Notes: generated from the sequence alone by a model not told the origin. Shown: positions 26,340-34,931, counted from the first letter of the stretch. The stretch: DNA of 64,000 bases from JAKJGA01 sp029554345 (GCA_035395685.1 DAOPBR010000008.1:1-64000), one strand, 5' to 3'. A program made the numbers and translations.

Positions 26340-26359
26340 CGCGCCGGAAAACCGGCGCG
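26340..26359 (-). promoter_or_regulatory. GC-rich intercistronic hairpin between GH12 and GH51 genes
   Basis: Perfect 8-bp stem CGCGCCGG/CCGGCGCG with a 4-nt loop and no U-tract after it. It fits an mRNA-stabilising or partial attenuation element separating the exported GH12 from the downstream enzymes rather than a full terminator. Confidence 0.5.
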
Positions 26360-26366
26360 GATTAAG

Positions 26367-27158
26367 TCATTCAACTTTTACATCGTATTTTTTGATTTTT
26401 GCAGTTCCGGTTCCGTACCAGACTTCATTGCCGAGTTCAAAATTCGCAATATAGTTGTCTTTGGTTATTATGTTTTTCTTCATCAGAAAATCGATAAAAA
26501 GAGAAACACTCAGTTTTCCTTTCATGAAAGGCTTTCTCGCTACAAAAGCTGTGTAAGTCCATTTGTTGTCATTCGCGCCGGAATCATCACCGTGATTGCC
26601 TTTGAAATAAATATCATAGACGATACCGTCGGCAGTAAAAGTGCCGAGATTTTGAGCCCATGACCAGTCGTTATTAGTCTTATCGTAATTCCAGATCATG
26701 ACTTCCTGAGAAATGTGTTCTTTTTTGCTCGGAAGCTTTGACAATGCCCAAAACTCAAAAGCCATGTCGCACTTTCCGGTTGTCTGAAGATCGATATCAA
26801 ATTCAACAGTCAGCTTTTTGCTTCCTGCTTTGAATGGAAAACCAGGGTGAAGATTTTTATTATCATTCCACGGAGAATCTCCGCACATCACTTCCGGATA
26901 CGAGAGAACCCATTTGCCGTCTCCTTTCCAGTTCCACTTCCATCCGAAGTAATCTTTTCCTTTAATTACTGACTGGGTATAATTGCCCGATCTCGCGTTC
27001 TTGTTCCATACATTATTCATTACTTCATATTTTTCATTTACGATAAACGACGCCCAGTCGGACGACAATTCAGTATCACCTGCAGAACGCAGAGATGTAA
27101 AAAGCAGGAATGCAGCCGACAGAGTCAAAAAAAATGCAGTTAAAACTTTCTTTTTCAT
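26367..27158 (-). CDS. Exported GH12 family endo-beta-glucanase/xyloglucanase
   Basis: 263 residues with an N-terminal signal segment (KKKVLTAFFLTLSAAFLLF). GH12 hallmarks are NNVWNKNA, SYPEVMCGDSPW, the nucleophile Glu in EVMIWNYDK and the acid/base Glu in ELGNEVWYGTG. It cuts internal beta-1,4 links of cellulose, mixed-linkage glucan or xyloglucan outside the cytoplasm; the exact substrate is not visible. It is first in the four-enzyme operon and divergent from the ArsR-type regulator. Confidence 0.88.
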   Translation of the reverse strand: MKKKVLTAFFLTLSAAFLLFTSLRSAGDTELSSDWASFIVNEKYEVMNNVWNKNARSGNYTQSVIKGKDYFGWKWNWKGDGKWVLSYPEVMCGDSPWNDNKNLHPGFPFKAGSKKLTVEFDIDLQTTGKCDMAFEFWALSKLPSKKEHISQEVMIWNYDKTNNDWSWAQNLGTFTADGIVYDIYFKGNHGDDSGANDNKWTYTAFVARKPFMKGKLSVSLFIDFLMKKNIITKDNYIANFELGNEVWYGTGTAKIKKYDVKVE

Positions 27159-27172
27159 GAGGCCTCCTTTGT

Positions 27173-27289
27173 ATCACGTTTTGTGATGTTTATCATTTAT
27201 CCAAATAGTTATTCCGTCAACATAATTTATGATATTTTTATGTTTTTGGCTTGCAATATAAAAATAATATCATGATATCTGATAAACAT
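27173..27289. promoter_or_regulatory. Divergent control region with paired inverted repeats
   Basis: A 10-bp sequence ATGTTTATCA (27186-27195) recurs as its exact reverse complement TGATAAACAT (27280-27289), near the start of each divergent gene. ATCAC-N5-GTGAT (27173-27187) and the palindrome ATATCATGATAT (27267-27278) lie within the same 140 bp. These are plausible binding sites for the adjacent regulator. Confidence 0.5.
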
Positions 27290-27301
27290 AAAGGAAATTA
27301 A

Positions 27302-28225
27302 ATGGACAACAAAACTCTCGTAATAGACGCGGAACAGGATATTCATATATTAAAGGGTCTAGCTTCCGAAATCAGAGTCAAAATACTTCAACTGGTTTCC
27401 GACGAAACCGTCAGCATTAATGACATTTCAGAAAAACTTTCACTTCCGCAATCGACCGTTACGACGAATATTCAGATACTCGAACAGTGCGGACTCGTTA
27501 AAACCGAATCAGCTAAGGGAATCAAAGGAAGCAGAAAAATGTGTTCAGCGCTTTTTTCTTCCTTTTTAGTAAACATCAGAAAAGACGGTTCGTCATCATC
27601 GGATTCCGTAAGCATTGAAATGCCGGTTGGACTATTCTTCGATTATCAGGTATCGGCTCCCTGCGGAATGTGCAGTTCAACCCGCACAATAGGATTTCTC
27701 GATTCGCCTGAAGCGTTTCTGATGCCGGAACGTGTGAGCGCGGGACTTCTCTGGCTGGGCAAAGGATTCGTCAAATATAAATTCCCGAACAACGCATATA
27801 ACGCGCAGAGACCTGTTTCAAAAATTTTATTGTCGATGGAACTATCGTCTGAAGTACCGGGCACGAATCCCGACTGGAAGTCGGACATCTTCGTAAAAAT
27901 TAACGGGAAAAAAATCGGAACATGGACATCTCCCGGAGACTTCGGAGACAAGCGCGGCAAATACACGCCTGAATGGTGGAAGAACAAGGGTTCGCAGTAC
28001 GGAATACTCACCGCATGGGAAGTGAACTCAAAGGGAACATTCATCGATAATGAAAAAATATCCGACGTCAAGATAAACGATCTTACGATCAACATGCATC
28101 ATTCAATCGAAGTCACAGTAGGCGTTGATGAGAAGTCAAAGAATGTCGGAGGAATGAACATATTCGGGAAAGATTTCGGAAATTACGATCAGGACATCTG
28201 CCTGAAGATGTTTTTCGGCGAGTGA
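27302..28225 (+). CDS. ArsR-type transcriptional regulator with large C-terminal domain
   Basis: 307 residues. Residues about 12-75 form an ArsR-type winged helix (EIRVKILQLVSDETVSINDI, LSLPQSTVTTNIQILEQCGL). No metal-binding ELCVCDL-like motif is seen. The other 220 residues are beta- and Trp-rich (GKGFVKYKFPNNAY, DFGDKRGKYTPEWWKNKGSQ) and may bind a sugar. AAGGAA precedes the ATG. Its divergence from the glycosidase operon makes it the likely regulator of that operon (inference). Confidence 0.8.
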   Translation: MDNKTLVIDAEQDIHILKGLASEIRVKILQLVSDETVSINDISEKLSLPQSTVTTNIQILEQCGLVKTESAKGIKGSRKMCSALFSSFLVNIRKDGSSSSDSVSIEMPVGLFFDYQVSAPCGMCSSTRTIGFLDSPEAFLMPERVSAGLLWLGKGFVKYKFPNNAYNAQRPVSKILLSMELSSEVPGTNPDWKSDIFVKINGKKIGTWTSPGDFGDKRGKYTPEWWKNKGSQYGILTAWEVNSKGTFIDNEKISDVKINDLTINMHHSIEVTVGVDEKSKNVGGMNIFGKDFGNYDQDICLKMFFGE

Positions 28226-28227
28226 TT

Positions 28228-28255
28228 GTAAAGACGCAAGATCTTGCGTCTTTAC
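28228..28255. repeat. 28-bp perfect palindrome (dispersed-repeat type)
   Basis: GTAAAGACGCAAGA followed by its exact reverse complement, 2 bp after the regulator stop codon. Very similar GACGCAAGATCTTGCGTC palindromes are known to me as dispersed intergenic repeats in other bacteria. No T-tract follows directly, so it is at best a weak terminator. Confidence 0.75.
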
Positions 28256-28256
28256 G

Positions 28257-28475
28257 GATGAACCGGTAAATGTTATCGACACTTCCGACAAAAAAAAGAC
28301 TTACGAAAAAATAACTCATGTTGAAATCATTAATTTTTACGAATTCGACATCAGCCGGAAAACCGGACGTAAAATTACGATCCGCGGAAAACTCGGAGTT
28401 TTTAATCAGCGCGGAGGATATTCACGCCAATACTCAACTCCGATATATATCTCAATTATTGAAGTAATTGATTAA
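28257..28475 (+). pseudogene. Start-less 3' remnant of an unknown gene
   Basis: A 72-codon open frame starts directly at the end of the 28-bp palindrome: DEPVNVIDTSDKKKTYEKIT, then HVEIINFYEFDISR, GRKITIRGKLGVF and PIYISIIEVID, stop. It has no ATG, GTG or TTG. Composition and regular beta-type pattern look like real coding sequence, so the gene was probably truncated at the palindrome. Family unknown. Confidence 0.5.
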
Positions 28476-28479
28476 AATA

Positions 28480-29049
28480 TCAATAATTATAAGAATCTAT
28501 TTTCAGCTTATTTCCTTCCTGTTTAATCAAGAGAATTTTGTTAAACATGCTATCGATTTCAAGCCGGGTCTTATCATCATATTCCGCAAGCTTTTTCAAT
28601 TCCGAACCGTTCTTTCCGCATATCCATAAAGTTTTCTTCTTTGAAGTCTTTGAATATGTGATAATTATCATATTGAGAGAAGCTTTCTGCGGATCAACCG
28701 ACGAGGGCAAAACTCTATACTGTGAAATTGAGTCACGCGGGAAAAGAAGCATGCGGTTTTCATCGGTCTTATATCCGATCTGATAATAAAATCCTACGAT
28801 AACATCTCTATTGTCAGAAGGAAATACATATTTAAGATCATTCTTTCCGATATCATACAGGCAGATATTAATAACTTCATTCTCATCATCAACCGCATTA
28901 TTCACTGCATAAAAATACTGAGCAGTCTGATAATCAAAAGAGTCAATATATACCGAACGTCCAGTTTTCGAAGAAAAACCTGACAGCGACGATTGACCTG
29001 CCGAAATCACCAATACCAGAAATACCGAAAGTAAAACTTTTCTAATCAT
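28480..29049 (-). CDS. Exported protein of unknown function
   Basis: 189 residues with a signal peptide (MIRKVLLSVFLVLVISAG). The mature part is beta-rich with repeated strands (INICLYDIGKNDLKYVF, LWICGKNGSELKKLAEYD) reminiscent of TolB/WD40-like propeller blades, but too short for a complete propeller. AGGAGG precedes the ATG. It converges on the remnant at 28257-28475. Confidence 0.55.
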   Translation of the reverse strand: MIRKVLLSVFLVLVISAGQSSLSGFSSKTGRSVYIDSFDYQTAQYFYAVNNAVDDENEVINICLYDIGKNDLKYVFPSDNRDVIVGFYYQIGYKTDENRMLLFPRDSISQYRVLPSSVDPQKASLNMIIITYSKTSKKKTLWICGKNGSELKKLAEYDDKTRLEIDSMFNKILLIKQEGNKLKIDSYNY

Positions 29050-29134
29050 AACTATTTCCTCCTGATGATTCAGACAACTGCCGGAATAATATGTTTCACA
29101 TTATTCCGGAATTCTCAGATTTGAACTGAACTTT

Positions 29135-29974
29135 TCAATTTGATGTCTTTGAATTAAGAAGAGCCGCAGATACAACTTCGCGCGTGTGCTTTATAAGCGA
29201 GCCGTCTCCGGCCTTTCCATGACCCGGAATAATTATTCTGCAGTCCTTGAAACGCGCGGAAAGTTTATCCATCGACACAACCCAAGCGCTCAAGTTTCCG
29301 TCTTCGACGAAACCGGGCTTATTCGATTCAGCCGCAACAATCATGCATCCGCCGAAAAGAATTTTTCTTTCCGGAAGATAAACAACCAGATTATCATAAG
29401 TATGAGTCGGACCCGGATAATAAACTATTGCCTCTTCATCTCCGCATTTGATTTTCTGTTCTTTATTAATATTAAAAACACGGTTCGGAGGATAAAACTT
29501 AAATGAAGCGTAAACATTTCTGTACTTTGTCATTTTTTCATCTTTAAGCCACTCAACCATCTTCGCCATCGTCGATGGACTTTTCTTTTTCAGAAGTTCG
29601 CATGTAAGATCCGAACCGTATACAGAAATTTCTTTTTTTAAAAGAGCTTCGTTTCCGCCAAGATTGTCTATATGAAAGCCGGTATTGATTTCAGTTACAG
29701 AAGCGTCACTGCCGAATGTTTGATTTATCCACGCGAGAACATTCTGCGCTGCATCCGGTGTATACGGCGTATCAATCCAGAGAATATCCCTGTCACCGGT
29801 TTTCACTATTAACGAATTTCCCGGCCACGGGAAACTGTGAGTTACCAAATAAACATCAGTTTCAATTTCTGTAATAATCAGCTCAGCACTGAGCTTTATT
29901 TCTTTTGATGCGGTGTTTGCCGAAAGAAGCGCTGAAAGCGCAAGAGTAAATAAAACGGCAATAGTCTTTTTCAT
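29135..29974 (-). CDS. Exported class B (B1/B2-like) metallo-beta-lactamase fold hydrolase with GxHxD motif
   Basis: 279 residues with a signal peptide. It follows the subclass B1/B2 plan: INTGFHIDNLGGN in place of the HxHxD loop, PGPTHTYDN (His196 equivalent), ILFGGCM (Cys221 equivalent) and IPGHGK (His263 equivalent). The first histidine of HxHxD is glycine; subclass B2 enzymes have asparagine there. A mono-zinc enzyme similar to B2, or one with another substrate, is possible. AAGGAG precedes the ATG. No regulator or transporter is adjacent, so a resistance role is unproven. Confidence 0.8.
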   Translation of the reverse strand: MKKTIAVLFTLALSALLSANTASKEIKLSAELIITEIETDVYLVTHSFPWPGNSLIVKTGDRDILWIDTPYTPDAAQNVLAWINQTFGSDASVTEINTGFHIDNLGGNEALLKKEISVYGSDLTCELLKKKSPSTMAKMVEWLKDEKMTKYRNVYASFKFYPPNRVFNINKEQKIKCGDEEAIVYYPGPTHTYDNLVVYLPERKILFGGCMIVAAESNKPGFVEDGNLSAWVVSMDKLSARFKDCRIIIPGHGKAGDGSLIKHTREVVSAALLNSKTSN

Positions 29975-30033
29975 ATTAGTTCTCCTTCATAGACGGAATC
30001 CGTTTAATATACGGACGCGAAGCACCTATAATT

Positions 30034-30169
30034 CTATTTCAGTCTCTTCAATGCAAGCATTGCAATATCATCATTTATCTCAGCCGCGCCGCTGCCGCTT
30101 ATAAACTCGATTCCGGTAAACTCCTGAACCGCTGAGGCGACATTGCGTATCATCACGTCAATTTTTTTT
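30034..30169 (-). pseudogene. Displaced C-terminus of the SpoIIE phosphatase, after a frame break at an A8 run
   Basis: Beyond the in-frame TGA at 30160, the frame one base over continues as IDVMIRNVASAVQEFTGIEF, then INDDIAMLALKRLK and TAG at 30034. DDIAMLALK is the normal last block of SpoIIE/RsbU phosphatases and contains a metal-binding aspartate. The frames join perfectly if one A of the A8 run (T-run at 30162-30169) is removed. Confidence 0.75.
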
Positions 30170-33022
30170 AGAAGCGGATTTTACAACAGCCGAATGAAGT
30201 CTTTCGTCGCCGAAAAGTTCACGCGTAGAATTCATCGCTTCGCTTACGCCGTCAGTGTATTCAAAAAAGATATCTCCGGGTTTCAATTTGATTTTTCTCA
30301 AAGTAACTGTCTCAAGAAAGAAATCATTGTCGTCCATCCCGAGCGGAAGTCCGCCCGCTTCGAGCCGCAGTACCGATTTGGTTTTATGGCTGTAAAGAAG
30401 GGGTTCCAAATGACCCGCTGAAGCGTATTCGACTTCATGAGTCCGCACATCGATGACACCGATGAATAAAGTCACGAATATAGTTTCAGGTGTTTCTGTA
30501 AAAAGCTGTTTGTTTATTTCTGAAAGAATCTTGATAATATCTCTTTCACCTCGTTTGACGATACCGTGAAGATGCGCTCGCACTGTCGACATTACAAGAG
30601 CCGGTCCGACTCCGTGGCTTGAAACATCCGCCATGCAGAAAAGAAGACGGTTTTCATCCAGCTCAATCAGATCATAGTAATCGCCTCCCACTCCTTTCAT
30701 CGACCGGTAAAAATGCCCTATTGAATAATTATCCCCGAGAGTTGCCGGAACTGAAGACGAAAGCAGCTGCTTCTGAATCTCGCCTGCAGCAGAAATATCA
30801 CCGCGCATCTCCTCACGGTCGCGGAGTCCCTTCATCATTTCATTCAGCGAAACGGCCATATCCTCGATTTCATCCATGCCCTTTTCAGGAAACACAGCTG
30901 AGAGATCCCCCTTTGCCGCTATTTGAGCCTGAGAAATTATACCCTTAATCCGCCTCACGATAAAACCAGAGAATATGAAAGTAAACATAACAGCCGCAAA
31001 TGCCAGAATTCCGGCGCCGATTAACATCTTCCTTCCATTGTCCTTTATCTTAAGCATTCCATCGGTTCCGTCGACAATCACGGTATTGTATCCTGTAATC
31101 CCGGCCGAGATAACATCATGGACTATACCCGGAGTCCCGTTTTTGTATCCGAAAAATCCTATTTCCGGAACAAACGGCGTCGAGTCGAGCTTCCACATAT
31201 ATTCTTCGGCTTCGCTTCTGCTGAAAGCGGCAATACCGTCATCAATCATTTTTATTCTATTTGAACCGTCGGCAAATTCAGGCAAAGCAGTCTCCGACAT
31301 CCCGCTGTATATCCAATTACGAAGCGCTTCAAAACGTTTTAGTGCTGAATATCTAAAAACAGGATCACGCAGATAGTCTCTGAACTCATCAGAGCTTTTT
31401 CCGTGACGAAGAGCAACATAATCATACAAAGCGCTGTCTCGGAAAGTTCTAAACGCCTCATAGGACACGACACCCTGCATGGTTGAATAGTCCTTTTTAA
31501 TTCTGTCTAGTTCAGCCTTAAGCTTCAGTTCGGCTTCCTTGAGATCATCAGATTTCTGAACAAGTGATTCCTTTTCCGGAAAATCTTCTTCATCTTTGGA
31601 AACAGATGCAGCTTTTAACTGCTCAGCAATCCTTGCCGATTCATTCCTGATCCTTTTGATTTCATCGTTAATCTCAGCGTTACGCCTGGTCTGTAAATCA
31701 GCGTGCGGATTGTTCTTTGCGAAGGAAACAGATCTTTCATTTACAAGCGACTTATATTGCGAGTATAAAGAAACATATTCCGGATCATTTCCCGGAGGAG
31801 TTTTGGCATCCTTGAGTTCTTCCATTCGTTTTTTCATCTTAACCGTGAGTGTTGCAATCAGGCCGCATATTCTATTATCTTCTTTAAGCAGTTTTTTCCA
31901 TGCATTAAATTCAGAATCGAATTCATTAAGTATAATTCCGCCACGCGAAAATGTTGCAGGATTTCTGTAAACTCCGAGATATCTGACAAGATAAGATTTA
32001 CCATTAATCAGGTATTGCGTATCAGGTGCATTGCCGGAAACTGCGCGTGTCGATGCGGAAGAAAAAAATTCATTTCTGTCATTCTTGTATAAATCAGAAG
32101 AAAGAAGATCTGCGAAACGGGATCCGGCATCCGGAAGATCCGGTCCCGTATCCAGTGTAACCTCTCCGATTTTGTCGGAAGAAACGATACGTACAGCACC
32201 GCCTGATATGCCGAGCTCTTCAATTCTCTTAAATTCTTCTTTATAATAAGGCCTCAAAGATGCGCGGAGAATCCTTTCGGCATAAGCTTTTCGCTTCATG
32301 GCGGATGAAACCCTTTTTTCCCATGAAACAAGTTCAGTTTTCATTTTATTATATTTAATCATATCCTGTTTAGAAAGCGAAGACGGATCACCGAGAGCAT
32401 TGATTTTTTCACGGACAGTATCAACGCTGCTCTCAATCTCACTTAAATGCTTGGCAGCTGCTGCAGCTCGGGAAGCGCGGTATTGAATTATCTTAAACGC
32501 GGCATCGGCAACATCTTCTCCGCTTTTCCGTTTGAGTCTTTCTTTGACGGATTCTTCAAGAAGTTCTATATCCTTATCTGAAAGATATCTGCTGAAATAT
32601 GTATCATACGAAACAGGATGATATGTATATCTCACCTTCATGCCGAAAAGTTTTCCGAGAGAACGGAAACTGTTCATTGCAGATTCATCTTTTCTATAAT
32701 AGACAGCTTTATATTTGCTCAGATCCTGCTTCTTTTCTTTTATCCTTATACGCATATCCTCGATGAGAATAAGATGTGAGGATATATTTTCCATGTCAGA
32801 AATGACAGAGTTGATAACACGCAGAGAATTCTCCGTCTCTGCAGCATACTCCTTTTCGAGAAGTTTCTTCTGGTATATATAATTGAATGCCGCAGCAGCA
32901 AAAAGAATAACTAAAACGAAAACGCCGGTAAGTACAGACAGCTTGAAGCGTATTCCCGGCATCAATCTTCTCAGAAAATGTTTTCTTTTAATTAAATTCT
33001 TAATCGGATTCATTATTCTCAT
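30158..33022 (-). CDS. RsbU/SpoIIE-type PP2C phosphatase with periplasmic sensor and HAMP; frame break at 3' end
   Basis: 954 residues to the first stop. A transmembrane helix (~27-48), a very long helical extracytoplasmic region (~50-665), a second helix (~672-695), a HAMP-like linker (MDEIEDMAVSLNEMMKGLRD) and a PP2C domain (IGHFYRSMKGVGGDYYDLIE, FCMADVSSHGVGPAL, FIGVIDVRTHEVEYASAGH, GDIFFEYTDGVSEA) are visible. Such phosphatases dephosphorylate STAS antagonists. The last metal-binding block lies downstream in another frame (30034-30169). GGGAG precedes the ATG, which overlaps the rsbW-like gene by 23 bp. Confidence 0.9.
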   Translation of the reverse strand: MRIMNPIKNLIKRKHFLRRLMPGIRFKLSVLTGVFVLVILFAAAAFNYIYQKKLLEKEYAAETENSLRVINSVISDMENISSHLILIEDMRIRIKEKKQDLSKYKAVYYRKDESAMNSFRSLGKLFGMKVRYTYHPVSYDTYFSRYLSDKDIELLEESVKERLKRKSGEDVADAAFKIIQYRASRAAAAAKHLSEIESSVDTVREKINALGDPSSLSKQDMIKYNKMKTELVSWEKRVSSAMKRKAYAERILRASLRPYYKEEFKRIEELGISGGAVRIVSSDKIGEVTLDTGPDLPDAGSRFADLLSSDLYKNDRNEFFSSASTRAVSGNAPDTQYLINGKSYLVRYLGVYRNPATFSRGGIILNEFDSEFNAWKKLLKEDNRICGLIATLTVKMKKRMEELKDAKTPPGNDPEYVSLYSQYKSLVNERSVSFAKNNPHADLQTRRNAEINDEIKRIRNESARIAEQLKAASVSKDEEDFPEKESLVQKSDDLKEAELKLKAELDRIKKDYSTMQGVVSYEAFRTFRDSALYDYVALRHGKSSDEFRDYLRDPVFRYSALKRFEALRNWIYSGMSETALPEFADGSNRIKMIDDGIAAFSRSEAEEYMWKLDSTPFVPEIGFFGYKNGTPGIVHDVISAGITGYNTVIVDGTDGMLKIKDNGRKMLIGAGILAFAAVMFTFIFSGFIVRRIKGIISQAQIAAKGDLSAVFPEKGMDEIEDMAVSLNEMMKGLRDREEMRGDISAAGEIQKQLLSSSVPATLGDNYSIGHFYRSMKGVGGDYYDLIELDENRLLFCMADVSSHGVGPALVMSTVRAHLHGIVKRGERDIIKILSEINKQLFTETPETIFVTLFIGVIDVRTHEVEYASAGHLEPLLYSHKTKSVLRLEAGGLPLGMDDNDFFLETVTLRKIKLKPGDIFFEYTDGVSEAMNSTRELFGDERLHSAVVKSASKKN

Positions 33023-33434
33023 TATTTTTCTCCCACTTAAGGATGAGGCGGTTCCCGCCGTTTTCGCTTACCTCGTAACGGACGTCCATGAATCTTCTGT
33101 AAACGCCGATTCCGAATCCTCCTTCAGCTCCGTCAGCGGGTTCTTCCTGAGCTGAAATTTTTTCAAGCGGATTATACAAAGGTGCAGTATCTGAAAGCGT
33201 GAATTTAAAAGAACCGTCTGACGAATACATCTCAAGAATTATTACTCCATCGGTGTTTTCTCCATAACCGTGCCTCATAATGTTAGATACGGCCTCATCG
33301 ACTGAAAGGACAATATGCGATGCATCCATTTCAGGAACATGCCCGTCGATAAAAGACGCAACCTCTGCGCGGGCTCTTGAAAGTTCCGCAAGAGAATTAA
33401 TCAGCGTCACAGAGCGGAATGATCCCGAATTCAT
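33000..33434 (-). CDS. RsbW-type anti-sigma factor/serine kinase (HATPase)
   Basis: 144 residues. It has the N box DEAVSNIMRHGY and the glycine-rich lid GGFGIGVYRRFMD of the RsbW/SpoIIAB GHKL family. These kinases phosphorylate a STAS protein and sequester a sigma factor or another target. It overlaps the STAS gene by 4 bp and the phosphatase by 23 bp, a complete partner-switching module. No sigma factor gene is adjacent, so the target is unknown. Confidence 0.92.
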   Translation of the reverse strand: MNSGSFRSVTLINSLAELSRARAEVASFIDGHVPEMDASHIVLSVDEAVSNIMRHGYGENTDGVIILEMYSSDGSFKFTLSDTAPLYNPLEKISAQEEPADGAEGGFGIGVYRRFMDVRYEVSENGGNRLILKWEKNNENNESD

Positions 33435-33781
33435 TGCAGATCTTTTACTGCCGCAGCGGTTTCAATATAAAGTTGAACTTTTTTAGTAAAATACATAACC
33501 TTGAATGTATCGGTTATCGTTTTATTCGCTTCTGATACCGCTATTATCCCGCCCTTAGCTTTGACAGAATTGAGAATAGCGTTCAGGACGCCGATACCGG
33601 CTGATGAAATGTAAGTACAATTCGCGAAATTAAAAACTAATTTTACGTTGCCTTCCGATATTTTCTTTTCGGCACTTTCCTTAAGTATTGGAGCCGTATG
33701 CGCGTCTATCTCGCCTGCAAGCTCCAGAACCATAACACTGCCGTTTTTATTTTCAGTAATTTTCAAAACTGCTTCAGCCAT
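33431..33781 (-). CDS. STAS-domain anti-sigma factor antagonist
   Basis: 116 residues, single STAS domain. The phosphorylatable serine lies in TYISSAGIGVLNAI. GGGAGGAATA precedes the ATG. It is expected to be phosphorylated by the adjacent RsbW-type kinase and dephosphorylated by the PP2C protein encoded after it. Confidence 0.93.
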   Translation of the reverse strand: MAEAVLKITENKNGSVMVLELAGEIDAHTAPILKESAEKKISEGNVKLVFNFANCTYISSAGIGVLNAILNSVKAKGGIIAVSEANKTITDTFKVMYFTKKVQLYIETAAAVKDLQ

Positions 33782-33790
33782 TATTCCTCC

Positions 33791-34696
33791 CTATTTGAGT
33801 TCATCCCAAAGATTCTTTTCCGTAATCATTTTATAAAGAATTCTCTCAAGTCTGTCGATGTCATAAAAATGTTTCGCTGAAGCATTGCCCTCAAAAATGT
33901 AGCCGTATTTGCGGATAAACTGAACCGCTGATGAAATATCCCCGTCAAGAATGCTTTTAGTGATGCGGAAATATAGATCAACTGCCATCTGATTTTTCAG
34001 CTCATCCTCGAAACCTTCTTCACGTTTGTTCATCGCAGCAACGAGTTTACGGACGTCATTCGAAGCGTAATCCTCGCCGTCCGAAAATCTAATGATATAT
34101 GAGGCTAGAAGTTTTCTGCATTTTGAAATATTTCTGTAACTGCTGGCGATAAGAATATTGTCATACAGACGTTTAATTTCTCCGTCCAGTCTGATCTTCT
34201 CAAGAGAGGCATCAAGTTTTACAGGATCGAAAGCCGATTTTAAGGCATCTTTGCCTATTCCGCCGATCGCGTTGGAGAAGATTTTTTCACTTTTTTCGCT
34301 TATCTTTTTTTGGAATTCATTTAACGGCTGGCTTATGATTTCTACGAAATCCAAAGCTTCGGGGCTTCCCGAAACCTTTGTGTGAAGCTGCATTTTCTCA
34401 AGAAAAAAAATTGAAGAATCCCCGAGAGCACTCAAAGATTCATCGGCAGCATGCATAATAAGCCTTTTGCAGCGCGGACCGATTGTATTAAGAAATGCCT
34501 GATTCTGGGATTCAAGAGCTATGCGTTCCATTGTTTTGCGGACATTAATGTCGCTTTGTCTTTTCTGCCATCCGGCATCAACAACCGGCTTATACAGGTA
34601 TGAGACAAAAGAATCTTTACCGCTTTTGGCCAGAATACGTATGCCCTTGATCAGTTCCTGAGACAATGAAACGGAAACTTTGTGCTGTAATTCCAT
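33791..34696 (-). CDS. Helical protein of unknown function heading the partner-switching operon
   Basis: 301 residues, soluble, almost all helix (MELQHKVSVSLSQELIKGIR, then KSGKDSFVSYLYKPV). I recognise no family. AGAGGATT precedes the ATG and the STAS gene follows 9 bp later, so it is almost certainly cotranscribed with the STAS, kinase and phosphatase genes. It could be an additional partner or the output of the switch, but nothing in the sequence proves this. Confidence 0.6.
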   Translation of the reverse strand: MELQHKVSVSLSQELIKGIRILAKSGKDSFVSYLYKPVVDAGWQKRQSDINVRKTMERIALESQNQAFLNTIGPRCKRLIMHAADESLSALGDSSIFFLEKMQLHTKVSGSPEALDFVEIISQPLNEFQKKISEKSEKIFSNAIGGIGKDALKSAFDPVKLDASLEKIRLDGEIKRLYDNILIASSYRNISKCRKLLASYIIRFSDGEDYASNDVRKLVAAMNKREEGFEDELKNQMAVDLYFRITKSILDGDISSAVQFIRKYGYIFEGNASAKHFYDIDRLERILYKMITEKNLWDELK

Positions 34697-34931
34697 AATC
34701 CTCTGACCAAGTAAAAAAATAAACCACTTGTTCTAATCTGGGGGGATGCCGTTAAAAATGTCAATCAAAGCTTATAAAGATAAAACCTGTTCTGCAGGAA
34801 GAATACCAAGAATTAATTAATAAAAATCTAAAATGATCTTTAAACGGTATTATTATAAATAATGATTTGACCGGCAAATTCATTATGTAAATATCTATTT
34901 AAATGCATTTAACAGGCGGAACATGATATAA

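Noticed and set aside
30158..30169. Classical -1 ribosomal frameshift at the A8 run of the phosphatase gene
   Set aside because: The tail lies in the frame reached by skipping one base (or losing one A), not by a -1 slip, and no TTTAAAC-like heptamer is present.
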